A DNA stretch of 64,000 bases from Bacteroidota bacterium (GTDB lineage: Bacteria; Bacteroidota; Ignavibacteria; OLB7): assembly GCA_018266795.1 (NCBI GenBank), contig JAFDZV010000010.1:190829-254828 (forward strand), read 5' to 3'. A program made the position numbers and the translations under genes. The notes under the pieces were generated by a model. The model searched no databases and was not told where the DNA came from. It worked only from the letters and a program-made list of their open reading frames with translations. Positions within the stretch are counted from its first letter, which is position 1, and each line of letters opens with the position of its first letter. This document shows, in pieces, positions 19,287-29,470 of the stretch.

Positions 19287-20399
19287 ATGGTTGTGCGAAC
19301 AGATTCGTATGGTGATTTTTGTCGCGCCGTGACACAATCCCGTTCCTCGACCTCGATACGTCGCCGTGCCGTTCTTGCGCTGCTGAGACTCTTTGCTTCG
19401 CGCGGGCACGGCGAGCCGCCGCTCGACCCTGCCTCGCTGCACCGCGTGCTCCTGATGCGGTACGACCGGATAGGCGATATGGTTATCACCACGCCGCTGA
19501 TCGATGCCTTGAAGCAGATTGCACCACAGTGCGAGATCGATGTGCTTGCAAGCCCGGTGAACGCGTCCGTGCTTCGCGACGATCCACGCATTGCGCACAC
19601 CTGGATCTGGCCGAACGGCATCCGAGGGCGGCTGCGGACGATCCGGGCATGCAGGCGCCGCCGGTACGATCTGGTGCTGCAGTTGATCCTGGGCCGCACA
19701 ACACTCCCCGCGCTTCTCGCCGGCCTTCTGGCACCACACGGCCGCACCGTGGGGAACAGCGTTGCCGGGCAGGAGTTCATGATGAACTACGTTTCGAACA
19801 CGGCGGGTGAGCATTTCAGTGATCGCACGTTTGCCGTTCTGAGCGGCGCCGTTGCGCTCAGCGCTCCGCTGCACCGGCCGCCATACAGACTCATCGTACC
19901 GGAGAGCGATCGGCGGAGCGTGGCGGAACGCCTCGAGGCGGCAGGGCTTGCCGGCCGGCGCTTCATCGTGCTGAACATCTCCGCCGGCACGCCGGATCGC
20001 GAACTGAGCGATCACCGGAACATCGAACTGGCTCGCGAGCTGTCGCAGTTCGGCTGCTTAGTTGCCGTAACGGGCGCGCCCGGATATCGCGATACGGTTG
20101 AACGCATCGCTGCGGCCTCAGGCTCCGTGCCGTTGGTGTTCGGTTCCATCCTCGCCGCAGCCGAAGCGCTGGGGCGTGCATGCCTGCTGGTGTCGCCGGA
20201 CACCGGCACCATCCATGTTGCCTCGGCGATGGGAACGCCGGTGGTGGCATTGTTTCCCAACAGCGGCAACCCGGCGGGCTGGAGACCGGACGGGGTGCCC
20301 TATCGTGTGATTGCGGTGCCGAGCGAGCTCGTGGCGGATGTGAATCTCCCTGAGGTGATCGTGGCCGTGAGAGATCTCATCGATGGAGACGCGGGATAG
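19287..20399 (+). CDS. glycosyltransferase family 9 (heptosyltransferase-like)
   Basis: The protein has 370 residues with the GT9 layout. The N-domain starts HRVLLMRYDRIGDMVITTPLI near residue 52, the classic 'R..RIGD...TTP' motif. The C-domain contains the nucleotide-sugar site SPDTGTIHVASAMGTPVVALF near residue 310. ADP-heptose or similar sugar transfer to lipopolysaccharide core is the family role; the acceptor is unknown. The first 45 residues are basic and less conserved, so translation may begin later than the ATG at 19287. It converges on the T9SS giant gene. Confidence 0.88.
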   Translation: MVVRTDSYGDFCRAVTQSRSSTSIRRRAVLALLRLFASRGHGEPPLDPASLHRVLLMRYDRIGDMVITTPLIDALKQIAPQCEIDVLASPVNASVLRDDPRIAHTWIWPNGIRGRLRTIRACRRRRYDLVLQLILGRTTLPALLAGLLAPHGRTVGNSVAGQEFMMNYVSNTAGEHFSDRTFAVLSGAVALSAPLHRPPYRLIVPESDRRSVAERLEAAGLAGRRFIVLNISAGTPDRELSDHRNIELARELSQFGCLVAVTGAPGYRDTVERIAAASGSVPLVFGSILAAAEALGRACLLVSPDTGTIHVASAMGTPVVALFPNSGNPAGWRPDGVPYRVIAVPSELVADVNLPEVIVAVRDLIDGDAG

Positions 20400-20460
20400 C
20401 GGAGTGTGCGTGGTATGAGCGCTCTCCCATTGCAGGCATCGTGCGTCCCGAAACGACGAA

Positions 20461-20480
20461 GGGCAGCCGGAAGGCCGCCC
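20461..20480. terminator. short hairpin between convergent genes
   Basis: GGGCAGCC GGAA GGCCGCCC forms a tetraloop hairpin with one A/C mismatch between the GT9 and T9SS genes. There is no strong T tract, so it is a weak candidate. Confidence 0.4.
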
Positions 20481-20557
20481 ATGTTCGATCGATGCAGTTG
20501 TGCTCTCGCTCCATCACGGTTGCAACACATCGTCCGAAGACGAGTATCGCACCGCGA

Positions 20558-23500
20558 TCAATGCTGCAACAGCATCTGCCGCGCCATCCTGAACTTGCCG
20601 CTGATGAGCTCGTAGGTGTACAGTCCGCTCGGAAGATCGCCGGCATCGAACAGATAATCGTGATCGCCGGCAGCCTCCGCCTCGTCGATAATGGTGCGAA
20701 CCAGGTTGCCTCCAGCGTCGTACAGATTCATCACGACACGATCCGGAGCACCGATGCGGTAGCGCAGCAGTGTGGTGCGCGCAAACGGGTTCGGCACATT
20801 CACGCTCAGGCTGTAGCCGTTGAGCAGATAGATGCCGCCGGTGGTATCGCAGCCGAACGCGTGGAATCGTCCGGGCTGCGTAACCGGAGTCACATCGGAT
20901 GCGCCGAGCACGAGTGAGGCGGGATCGATCGTGATATCCGTATCCCAGTGATGCCCGAGCAGCACTTTGAAGGGAACGTTCACCAACGTTCCGGAAGTCT
21001 CGCCGGCACGAATCGTTCCGGTGATCGTCAGCTCACCGGCTTTCTTCTCGCTCATCGCAACACCATCGCTCACTGTGCCGAACTCCCACGAGGCCTCATG
21101 CAATGCATCGTGCCGATTGCCGATGCGGGGCATCAGAAGATCGGCTGCATACTTCAGCGTCATCGTGTACGCAAGCGCACCGTGATAGGAGCCCGGCATG
21201 ATGGTGGCTCGCACGGGAACGACGATCGTATCGTTCACCCACGCGCTGGTGCTGTCAACCGTCAGCGCAAGCTTCCACTCATCGTTCGGATTGCAGACGT
21301 CGCCGTTCAGCTTGATCGAGATCAGTTCCGGCGCCGAGCTGCGGATCTCCAGCATCGAGGAAGCCGCGGCCGTGCCCGCCGTGTATCGAATCTCGTAGTG
21401 GATCTGCCCGCCGTTGGGCTCAACAATTCCGCTCACCGGGCCAATCAGCGTGAAGTGAGAATCGAGCCCCACGGGCGGCCCCGTGATCGAAACGGGGCAG
21501 GCGCCGGTGTTGGTAACGGTAAACTTGATCGTGGAATCGTGACCCGTTGGTATACAGCCGAAGTCGAGCGCCGAGACGCTGGCAAGCAGGTGCCCGGTGG
21601 CGCCAATGCCTCTGAGCGGAAGTGTCAGCTGTACATTGGCATCGTTCACGATCGTCAGCAGACCGGAGGCCGAACCTGCCGCAGTTGGATGGAACTTGAA
21701 AGCTACACGGAGCGTTTCGCCCGGCTCAACGGTATGCGGGAAGACCGGCAGACCCGAAACAACCCGGAAGGGTTCACCAAGCCCATCGAGACGCATGATC
21801 GTTACCGGAACGGAACCGTTGTTGTAGATCAACACGTCGGCAACGTCGGACGAATCGCCAACGCAGGTCTCGCCGAAGCTGAGCACGGGAAGATCCACCT
21901 GAAGCCCGCGCTCGGTGCCATGGCCGTTCAAGAGAACCATGTCGGTGAACGCGGGATCGCTGCAACTCAGATGGAGTGTGTCGAACAGCTCCTCCGGCTT
22001 CGTCGGCGCCATATGCACGTACAGCGTCTCCTGGGTGCCGGCTCTGATGCCGGTGATGGAATTCTCCAGTACGAAATCCATCGTGCCGAGCATCGCCGTC
22101 ACCGGTCCGCCGTCGCCGTCGCCGATGTTGCGAATCACCACGGGCATTGCGGGTGAATGCTCCGAGACAAGCGTAGGTGCGAAGGTGATCGTGCGCGGGA
22201 AGTTGTCGGGAACGATCACTACGTAGCGCGCCGTGCGCATCGAGGCCGAGCCGCGGAGGGCAACGCCTGTATCGAGCGCACAGTTGCCGCTGCTCAACGT
22301 AAACCCGAGCACGGTCTGGAACTCTCCCTGACCGCCCGGGCAGAACTTGACGGTGATGGCTGCGCTTGCCCCGGGCGCCACTTCACTCGGGATCGGCGGC
22401 ACGATCGTGAACACCGGACTGCTCGATTGCAGGTTGCCGAGATGCATAACGCTGGCCGCACTCAGGTTGTGCACCAGAATGGTTCGCGTAACGCACGTGT
22501 CGCTCCCCTTCAGGTCAACCGTTCCGAACGCGACGGTGGCCGGCATCTCCGGATGCGGAAGCGCATTGGTGCTCCGGATCGTGAGCGCCATGACCGAATC
22601 GATGCCGTCGCCGATCAGGCGCACAACCGTGCCGGCCGGATCGAACTGCTTCATGCAGAAACGCAGACGAACCGATTGCGATTTGCCGTTCGCGATATCC
22701 GTACCCGGCTGCGGCGAAAGCAGCGAGACGTCAACCGCCGCAGTGTCGCGTTCAACGCGCTCCAACGTAAACGGAGCGTCGCCTGCATTGCTCACGGTGA
22801 TCGTGGTGTCGATACAATCGGACGGGCAAAGCTCGCCGAGATCGAGAACCATCGAACCGGTTCCCCAACGCCCGCTGATGCCGCATCCGTACAGCTTGAT
22901 GCGCTGTTCGGCAATCCACGGAATGTTGGTGTTCATCACCAGATCCGCCTCGAACGAACCGGTATCTCGTGGCGTGAACTGAACCTCCACGGACTGGCTG
23001 GCGCCCGCCTGCACAACCATCGCAGTGTTGCCGGAGAGCACCCGGAAGGACGCTGCATCAGGTCCCTCGACGTGGACGTTGGAGAGAACGAGGTTGCTGA
23101 TCTGCGCCGTGTTCTGAATCGCCACAACCTTCGTTGTGGTGGTACGATAGCGATGGCAGCCGAATTGAATCGTGTCCGCAGCAAGAGTCATGCGCGGATA
23201 ATCGATCACATTGCCGGCTGCGGGGGACATCACCCACTGAGGATCGAAGGCGAAGTCAGCCGAGGATGGGCTGGCCACTCCCTGCATCACGAAGAAATAT
23301 GTTCTGCCCCCGTCCACGTCGGCGAACGTGAGCTTGTAGCTCCAGCGTCCGGCGGAATCGGTGCGCGTGGCATAGGAAGTCCACGGCCGCGCTTCCGCCT
23401 TCTTCCAGATCAGGATATCGCTGTTGGGGATACCGTAACCGGTGATGGAGCTGTCCACACGCGCCTGCAGGAAGCGGCTGGAAGGGGACGACGGGCCGTT

Positions 23501-26284
23501 GTAGTAGGCGTTGGGAACAAGCGTTCCGCTTCCGGGCTTTGCGGCTGTCACTCCATCGATCCTGAGGCGGCCATCGCCTCCATCGCCGCCGTTGGCGCCG
23601 TTGTCACCGCCAACTGCCCTGCCGCCGCGGCCGCCTGTCGCGCTCAGTTGGCCGCCGGGTCCGAACGAGATGGAGTCATGTGACGCAAGCAGGATGGAAC
23701 CGCCTGCACCTCCTCCGCCGCCGGAGGAGTTCAGGGAAATGCCGCCAAGGCCGTTCGATCCATTTGCCGTGATCTTTCCCTGCACACCGAGTGTGCCGAA
23801 GGAGACAATGCTGATGCCGCCGCCGCCGGAACCGCCAACCGAGGTTCCGCCGCTCGAATAGCCGCCGCCGGCACCGCCGGAACCGCCTGCAATCGGCACC
23901 AGTTCACGGCACCCGACCACACGGCCGCCATTGTGCAGTTCGCCGCCGCCGCCATCGAATCCGTCCTGACCTGCCGATCCATTACTGCCGCCGCCGCCGC
24001 CCGAGGGAAAGCCGCGCGGACGATTGTTCGCGATGCCGGCACTCCCTCCACCAAATGCACCGTCGGTTGACTCGACCGGAGCCGCAGGCGAGATCCGACC
24101 GAACATGCCGGACGCACCGAACGGATGTCCGGTTCCGCCGCCGGCCGGAGCAAAGACCCGTGCGCTGGTGGTAACATCCACATAGGTCATCCCACCGGGT
24201 ACCCCGTTCAGCGCGCCGCCGCCGCTTGTAAAGCCGGAGTGCATGCCGCCGCTGCCGATGCTGGAGCCAAGAAGGGTATCGGCCTCACCGCTGCCGCCAC
24301 CGCCGGTATAGCCGGAGCCGCCAGCCGAGAGGTATCCGCCGGAGCCGCCGCCGCCGCCGCCGGGACCTGCGCAGGTTGTCTGGCTGACACTGTCGCTGAT
24401 TGCAGAAACGGAAAGGACCGCATCGGCATTCACGAGAACGGGGCCCTTCGAGAGGATGGTAACCGGCAGAAACCCCTGATTGCCCGGCGTCCGAGGATCG
24501 CAATCGCCGGTATCGATTGTGTAGACACCGGAGCGGAGGATCAACGAGTCCACGACAAGCACACCGCGGCGCGAGCGCATGCCCGTTCCGATGGTGCCGC
24601 CGCCGCTCATGGCGCCGAGGTGGTGCGGGGTCACGATGAAGAACGTGTCCGCATTGCTCAGAACGTTTCCAACGCGGATGTGCAGCGGAACCGCTCCCGG
24701 TTTCGCATCCGGCTTCACGAAGATCATGCTGGAGATCAGGCGACCATCCCAGCTTACGACGGATGGGCCGATCACGATCCGGCTTTGATCGTCGGAATTA
24801 TCGAGCTCCAATTGCCCGGAGCCAAGGCCGTCGAGGCCGAAGCCACCGAACTCGGTTGGCCGCGCATAGGCTTCCACCACAACACTCATCCCCGCTGCCG
24901 CCGCGTCCGGATGCAGATATTGAATCGTTGGGTAGAGCGAGGCGCGTTCGATGGTGGCAATCTGATAGATGCCTCCCCCCTTGGACGCGCTGCCAACGAG
25001 ATTCTCGCCGGCGATCACCACGCGCGAGCCATTGGCAGCAACCCGCACCTCATTCCCCCAGACAAAGGACTGATCCCGGAACCGGGCGTTCACGTCCACG
25101 GACGAATCCACCGAGCGCCATGCTTCGTTCGGAAGGGACTCGGTCTTCTGCAGCTCCGCGTAGCCAACCCGGGTGGGCTTTGCGGATGGCGTCACGGTCC
25201 ATGCAACCGAGACGCGATTCGACGCATTGAAGGCGAGATCGAAATCGAGCGGTACGCCCTGCAACGGCTGCGTGAGCGGGCGCGCATCTCCGAGGTACGT
25301 TGCATTGGCGGAACTTCCCTGCGAGTCCAGGCGAGTGGAGTCCGCATACACATACAGCAAGCTATTGGGCGCCGTGGCCGGGCCGCTGATGTAGGGCATG
25401 ACCAGATGCATCCCGCCATCGTTATCCAGCGCAAGCTTCACCCGCACACCGTTTGTCGTGTCGCGGTCCAACGCACTGCCGAACGGCATCGTCTGCAGCC
25501 AGTGGCGCTGATCGAAATCCCCACCGGCCTTCTGCTGGATCAGGTAAAGACTGCCGCGTCCGCCCACCACATTGCGCACGGCCACAACGGCCCGGTGGTC
25601 GCGGCCGATGGCGATGGAAGGATGCCCCACCACGCAGTTGCCGGAACACTGGAACGACGTCACTTCCTCGGTCTGGAAATCCGCCGTGGACCAGTGATAG
25701 ATCGTCTTCTGCTGCGATGTGGACTCCAGCCAGATCACGTGCGCAACGCCGTTGGAGTCCACCGCCATGTCGAACGAGAGCGGCCCGTTGCCGGGCAGCC
25801 CGACCAGTTCCTCCGGACGCCCGAACATGTGGCCGACGTTGGAGGTATAGTACAGACGCGGATACCCCTGATTGTTGGCGATGTAGAGCAGATGGATGGT
25901 GCCAAGACGATCCACGAGGAAATCCCACGGAGTGGAATTCAGGTCGGGTGCGTAGACGGTGCCGGTAAGAGTGTCGGTGGCCTGAATCGGAGCGCAGAAG
26001 ACGCCGGTGGCATCGTTGGAGTAGAAAAGCTGAATGCCGGCGTTCGCTCCCTTGTCCGAATTCCAATCCGCTCTGCTGGCCCAGCTTGCCTGCGAAGCCC
26101 AGACGACATGGGAGTGGCCCCAGCCATCGATCTGAACGCGTGCGCCGAATCTGTTGTAGATCCCGCCGGAACGTACGGCAACAGGCCTCCACCGCCCCTG
26201 CTGCGCCTGCGCCCATGAAGAAGGGAACAGCACCGTCAGGAACAGAAATAGAGCAGCAGCGAACAACCGTGACGTGCACAGCAC
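20558..26284 (-). CDS. giant T9SS-secreted protein: beta-propeller-like repeats, Gly-rich domain, choice-of-anchor-D repeats, sorting tail
   Basis: This is a secreted protein of about 1,908 residues. The GTG at 26284 is preferred because it gives a short n-region before the signal peptide (LFAAALFLFLTVLFPSSWAQA); a TTG at 26338 is also open. Residues 30-480 carry six or so repeats of a 'D..G..HVVW' type (GWGHSHVVW, DRLGTIHLLY, DSNGVAHVIW), suggesting a propeller. At about 600-930 there is a strongly Gly-rich region with GGGGGGSGG runs. From about 1060 to 1700 several choice-of-anchor D/ASH Ig-like repeats follow (VEVQFTPRDTGSF, ITVKFCPGGQGEF). After a cohesin-like segment comes a type A T9SS tail (NVPNPFARTTLLRY, VRTIIDE, LPSGLYTYELISGKF). 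It is probably surface-anchored or released. Function unknown. Confidence 0.85.
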   Translation of the reverse strand: MLCTSRLFAAALFLFLTVLFPSSWAQAQQGRWRPVAVRSGGIYNRFGARVQIDGWGHSHVVWASQASWASRADWNSDKGANAGIQLFYSNDATGVFCAPIQATDTLTGTVYAPDLNSTPWDFLVDRLGTIHLLYIANNQGYPRLYYTSNVGHMFGRPEELVGLPGNGPLSFDMAVDSNGVAHVIWLESTSQQKTIYHWSTADFQTEEVTSFQCSGNCVVGHPSIAIGRDHRAVVAVRNVVGGRGSLYLIQQKAGGDFDQRHWLQTMPFGSALDRDTTNGVRVKLALDNDGGMHLVMPYISGPATAPNSLLYVYADSTRLDSQGSSANATYLGDARPLTQPLQGVPLDFDLAFNASNRVSVAWTVTPSAKPTRVGYAELQKTESLPNEAWRSVDSSVDVNARFRDQSFVWGNEVRVAANGSRVVIAGENLVGSASKGGGIYQIATIERASLYPTIQYLHPDAAAAGMSVVVEAYARPTEFGGFGLDGLGSGQLELDNSDDQSRIVIGPSVVSWDGRLISSMIFVKPDAKPGAVPLHIRVGNVLSNADTFFIVTPHHLGAMSGGGTIGTGMRSRRGVLVVDSLILRSGVYTIDTGDCDPRTPGNQGFLPVTILSKGPVLVNADAVLSVSAISDSVSQTTCAGPGGGGGGSGGYLSAGGSGYTGGGGSGEADTLLGSSIGSGGMHSGFTSGGGALNGVPGGMTYVDVTTSARVFAPAGGGTGHPFGASGMFGRISPAAPVESTDGAFGGGSAGIANNRPRGFPSGGGGGSNGSAGQDGFDGGGGELHNGGRVVGCRELVPIAGGSGGAGGGYSSGGTSVGGSGGGGISIVSFGTLGVQGKITANGSNGLGGISLNSSGGGGGAGGSILLASHDSISFGPGGQLSATGGRGGRAVGGDNGANGGDGGDGRLRIDGVTAAKPGSGTLVPNAYYNGPSSPSSRFLQARVDSSITGYGIPNSDILIWKKAEARPWTSYATRTDSAGRWSYKLTFADVDGGRTYFFVMQGVASPSSADFAFDPQWVMSPAAGNVIDYPRMTLAADTIQFGCHRYRTTTTKVVAIQNTAQISNLVLSNVHVEGPDAASFRVLSGNTAMVVQAGASQSVEVQFTPRDTGSFEADLVMNTNIPWIAEQRIKLYGCGISGRWGTGSMVLDLGELCPSDCIDTTITVSNAGDAPFTLERVERDTAAVDVSLLSPQPGTDIANGKSQSVRLRFCMKQFDPAGTVVRLIGDGIDSVMALTIRSTNALPHPEMPATVAFGTVDLKGSDTCVTRTILVHNLSAASVMHLGNLQSSSPVFTIVPPIPSEVAPGASAAITVKFCPGGQGEFQTVLGFTLSSGNCALDTGVALRGSASMRTARYVVIVPDNFPRTITFAPTLVSEHSPAMPVVIRNIGDGDGGPVTAMLGTMDFVLENSITGIRAGTQETLYVHMAPTKPEELFDTLHLSCSDPAFTDMVLLNGHGTERGLQVDLPVLSFGETCVGDSSDVADVLIYNNGSVPVTIMRLDGLGEPFRVVSGLPVFPHTVEPGETLRVAFKFHPTAAGSASGLLTIVNDANVQLTLPLRGIGATGHLLASVSALDFGCIPTGHDSTIKFTVTNTGACPVSITGPPVGLDSHFTLIGPVSGIVEPNGGQIHYEIRYTAGTAAASSMLEIRSSAPELISIKLNGDVCNPNDEWKLALTVDSTSAWVNDTIVVPVRATIMPGSYHGALAYTMTLKYAADLLMPRIGNRHDALHEASWEFGTVSDGVAMSEKKAGELTITGTIRAGETSGTLVNVPFKVLLGHHWDTDITIDPASLVLGASDVTPVTQPGRFHAFGCDTTGGIYLLNGYSLSVNVPNPFARTTLLRYRIGAPDRVVMNLYDAGGNLVRTIIDEAEAAGDHDYLFDAGDLPSGLYTYELISGKFRMARQMLLQH

Positions 26285-26489
26285 GCCACGTGATGTTCTA
26301 CCGCAGGCAGTTGCAGTATGAGTATGGGCGTAACGCAATGTTCAAGCGCGGGGAGCGTGCGTTAACTGAATGTTTGGTACGCCTATGTCCGACGAAACCG
26401 AAGCAGAGTTAAGGGACCGGTACGTCGGCATGCAAAATCGCGAACAGGCGTTCCATAATCAAGGAAGTTGGCGTCCTAACTTCCGAGAA

Positions 26490-28664
26490 TTATGGAGTCT
26501 GAAGGGTAATACGCACCATCCTTGAGAGTAGTCGGCCTTCCGGAAGGTTGTTGTTGAACAGCTCCCTCTCGTTTCCAAGTCCGAGAACCGCAACCTTGTC
26601 CGTCATCGCCTCACCATCATGTTCCTTGATCGATCGCAGCGCAGCCACAACCGCGCGGGCGCGATCCAGCGAAAGCTGCCGGTTGCGATCGGGATCGCCC
26701 ACGCGATCGGTATAACCCGCCACGGTCACCGTAGTTGCAGGTCCGATCAGCCGGGCGATCGCAAGAAGCTGAGCGGAGTGCTGCGGCTGCAACTCCGAGG
26801 AGTTGTAGTTGAAGCCTACGAGATTGAACTCGGCAACAGCCGAAGGCCGGTCGCTCGTTCCCGGCACACGCTGACGTTTCCGTTCCACGATTCTGAATGT
26901 GCCGGAGGCCGAGGCCGTGTCGCCGTCCGTATCGCGAATCACCACACGATAGCGAATGGGCGTCAGATCACGATTGACGCGCATATCGCCCAGCGACCAG
27001 CGCTTCACCTGATCGAACGTCCCCTTCTCACCACCTCCGGAGAAACGGAGCAGTTCCTTGCTCCCCTGTTCCACCGTGACATACCAACCGGCAAGCTTGC
27101 TGAACGACGTGTCCAGAATCGCCCTCGGCATGAACCGCACCGCAGGCGGCGACGCGATCGTGGCCACACGGCGAATCGTCACCGGCTGAGCCAGGGTCTC
27201 GTTGCTGAACCGGAACTCCACGCGGCGATTCTCCACAACCCCTTCATGCGTCTGCTCCGGCGAAGCGCTCGCTGTTCGGCTCTCGAACCGCATAACGATT
27301 CGCTGGGGCGGAACATGCCACGTCGTTGCCAGATAATTCGCTACGGTCTGCGCGCGCGCCAGGCCAAGACGCTCCGCCTCGCCGTTCTGAACCTCGTCCG
27401 CCGAAGCGGTCCCGACCAGCGTCAGCGTACACGCGGGATCGGTCTGCATTCGTTCGCCGACAACATTCAGATTCTGCCAGTGAATATCGAGCGGCGTGAT
27501 ATCCACCAGCGAATCAACATGGAAGTGTGCAGCACGTTCGCGATCAGGAAGCCGTACGTAACGCTCGGGAATCTCCGCGCTGCTGCTGTCGAAGAACACG
27601 TAAGGAATCATGGGAACCGATTCCATCCACGGAGATTCCTCGATCTCGATTGTCGGGTCCTCCTGCTCGCCGCCTGAGCCATCGATTGCCCGGGCGGTGA
27701 TCATCGCCCGGATGGGAGGCTTGGCCCGCGCCGGCCGTCGCGTTGACGGCGTGTCCGGATGGGACACCCGTGCGGGCTCGGGATTGGTCGACGCCGCAAT
27801 CGGTTCCGGGCGACGCCCCTCCGCCGACAGATTGAACGATAGACCGATCGAGGCCTGAAGCCCGATCTCGCGCCACGATACGTTGCTCGCAATGGAGCCG
27901 AACTGCACCAGGCCACGAACTTCCGGGTGCAGAGCAAGCCGATAGCCGAACGGAATCACCGCGCCGATCTCGAGATCGACCCCCGGAACAAGCCGTTTGA
28001 AGGAAACCTGCGTAGGGTCACCGCAGGTATGCTGTGCGGAATCGTTCACGAAGAACCGGGCGTAGGAGGGCTCCAGCACCTCATCCGTGGTTTCCTGCGT
28101 GGAACCGAGCGCCACCACCAGCGACGGAGCGATCCCGAGGCGCAGGCCGTTCACGGGCTCCCACGCCACTCCGGCGGCAAGCCTGATTGCGTGGACGGCC
28201 GCGGAGAAGCGCTGCTGCTTGCTTACCACAACGGAACTGTCCGCAGGCCATGTTTCGTCGCGCGCCTCGAACGTGGTAACCGGCGAGGTCAGCTCCCGCT
28301 GTATCGTGCCATAGCCAAGGCGCGATGTAATCCAGAAATTGGGGTGCGATTGCAGGGGTGTCTCGAACAACAGTTCAGCGGCGGCCTGCGAGCGGTTCGA
28401 TCCGTCGAATCGCCCGCAGGCGGAGCCCAACTGATAGATATCGAAGGATGTATTCTGCCGCATCGCAACGTAGGCGGCGGCAATCCCGATTCGGAACGGT
28501 CTATCAACAGTATCGGCGTCCGGCGCCCGTTGTTGATCAGGCGCCGAGGATGCCGGCTGCGCTGGAGATTGAGCAAGGGGTGAAGCCACGAGTACGAGCC
28601 CCGTGGCCAAGCTTCGAATGATATTGCCCCAGCGCCACCCCGAAAACGCGGGGATTGGCGTCAT
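26490..28664 (-). CDS. OmpA-family outer-membrane protein with two OmpA-like domains
   Basis: The protein has 724 residues with a signal peptide (SLATGLVLVASPLAQ). Residues 55-285 look like a beta-barrel (FRIGIAAAYVAM; IGLQASIGLSFNLS). Then come a Pro/Arg-rich linker, a first OmpA-like segment at about 350-500 (RLGLARAQTVANYL, and VENRRVEFRF), an Ig-like or beta-rich insert, and a second OmpA-like domain at about 615-724 (FNYNSSELQPQHSAQLL; TVAGYTDRVGDPDRNRQLSLDRARAV). OmpA domains bind peptidoglycan through conserved Asp and Arg residues; the C-terminal copy keeps YTDRVGD and LSLDRA. It overlaps the anti-sigma gene by 4 nt and is the last gene of the sigma operon, hence a probable envelope-stress or surface-assembly target. 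Confidence 0.85.
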   Translation of the reverse strand: MTPIPAFSGWRWGNIIRSLATGLVLVASPLAQSPAQPASSAPDQQRAPDADTVDRPFRIGIAAAYVAMRQNTSFDIYQLGSACGRFDGSNRSQAAAELLFETPLQSHPNFWITSRLGYGTIQRELTSPVTTFEARDETWPADSSVVVSKQQRFSAAVHAIRLAAGVAWEPVNGLRLGIAPSLVVALGSTQETTDEVLEPSYARFFVNDSAQHTCGDPTQVSFKRLVPGVDLEIGAVIPFGYRLALHPEVRGLVQFGSIASNVSWREIGLQASIGLSFNLSAEGRRPEPIAASTNPEPARVSHPDTPSTRRPARAKPPIRAMITARAIDGSGGEQEDPTIEIEESPWMESVPMIPYVFFDSSSAEIPERYVRLPDRERAAHFHVDSLVDITPLDIHWQNLNVVGERMQTDPACTLTLVGTASADEVQNGEAERLGLARAQTVANYLATTWHVPPQRIVMRFESRTASASPEQTHEGVVENRRVEFRFSNETLAQPVTIRRVATIASPPAVRFMPRAILDTSFSKLAGWYVTVEQGSKELLRFSGGGEKGTFDQVKRWSLGDMRVNRDLTPIRYRVVIRDTDGDTASASGTFRIVERKRQRVPGTSDRPSAVAEFNLVGFNYNSSELQPQHSAQLLAIARLIGPATTVTVAGYTDRVGDPDRNRQLSLDRARAVVAALRSIKEHDGEAMTDKVAVLGLGNERELFNNNLPEGRLLSRMVRITLQTP

Positions 28665-29470
28665 GGATGCCCGATACCTCCCTGCTCCTTGTGTGTGGAG
28701 GATGTGGACTCAGGCGGCGGAATCACCTGCATATCCACCTGTGCGTCGTTGGACGTATGCGAGGGCTGAACCGCCGTTGACGCCGGATTCGCCGGTGCGG
28801 CAACCGCCGGTGTCGATGTAGATGTCTTGTGCGCGGAGTCGCGCGTCACCGTTGAATGCCGAATCGTCGTACCCGCATGCCGGTGCTCCACCATCGAAAC
28901 CCGATCGTTGGTGGGCTGGTCGCTCACGGAACGATCCCCGACAGCAACATCGGCCTGCTGCGGCACGGATACCTGTCGTGTCGCAACCTGCGGAGCCGAC
29001 GGCAACACCAAGCTGTTCTGCGGCATCGTATAGCCAACACTCTGAACGCTCGCAGCAGAGACCGGGGCATCGGCAGGATGCAGCATGTACCCGGCGGTAA
29101 AGCCACCGCCGATCAGCAACGTCATCAACACGCCGCGGCCGAAGAAACGGGTAAAGGGTGATGCCGGCGCAGGATAGGGCTCGGCTGACGGAGCGGATGC
29201 CGACGGCGAGGCCGGCACAGGCTTGGGCGAAACTCCGGCAACTGCAGCGCTGGCATTCGCAAAGATCGTACTGCGCACCGCCTCCGGTACATGCGTATGC
29301 TGCACCTGGCCAATGATGATGCGGTCCAGCATGACATGCGACTTCAGCGCAAGCCGAAGGGAATCGCTGGAAGCAACCGAAATCAGGAATTGACGCTCCT
29401 GATCGGGGCTCATCTCGTTGTTGAGATAGGATGTGATCAAGTCAGCCGTTTTCATGTTCCTCTGACTCAT
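28661..29470 (-). CDS. anti-sigma factor-like single-pass membrane protein
   Basis: The protein has 269 residues. An N-terminal helical cytoplasmic part (ADLITSYLNNEMSPDQERQFL near residues 9-29) resembles the sigma-binding region of anti-sigma factors but lacks a zinc-ligand HxxxCxxC. One membrane segment lies at about 112-132 (GVLMTLLIGGGFTAGYML), followed by a Ser/Thr/Pro/Ala-rich periplasmic tail. It overlaps the ECF sigma gene by 4 nt at one end and the OmpA gene by 4 nt at the other. The context is the main evidence for its job: holding the sigma factor until a periplasmic signal arrives. Confidence in the exact role is moderate. Confidence 0.75.
   Translation of the reverse strand: MSQRNMKTADLITSYLNNEMSPDQERQFLISVASSDSLRLALKSHVMLDRIIIGQVQHTHVPEAVRSTIFANASAAVAGVSPKPVPASPSASAPSAEPYPAPASPFTRFFGRGVLMTLLIGGGFTAGYMLHPADAPVSAASVQSVGYTMPQNSLVLPSAPQVATRQVSVPQQADVAVGDRSVSDQPTNDRVSMVEHRHAGTTIRHSTVTRDSAHKTSTSTPAVAAPANPASTAVQPSHTSNDAQVDMQVIPPPESTSSTHKEQGGIGHP

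Noticed and set aside
22157..26218. 508- and 697-codon plus-strand frames (22157-23683 and 24125-26218)
   Set aside because: Both are antisense to the giant T9SS protein and have low-complexity, charged translations without domains.
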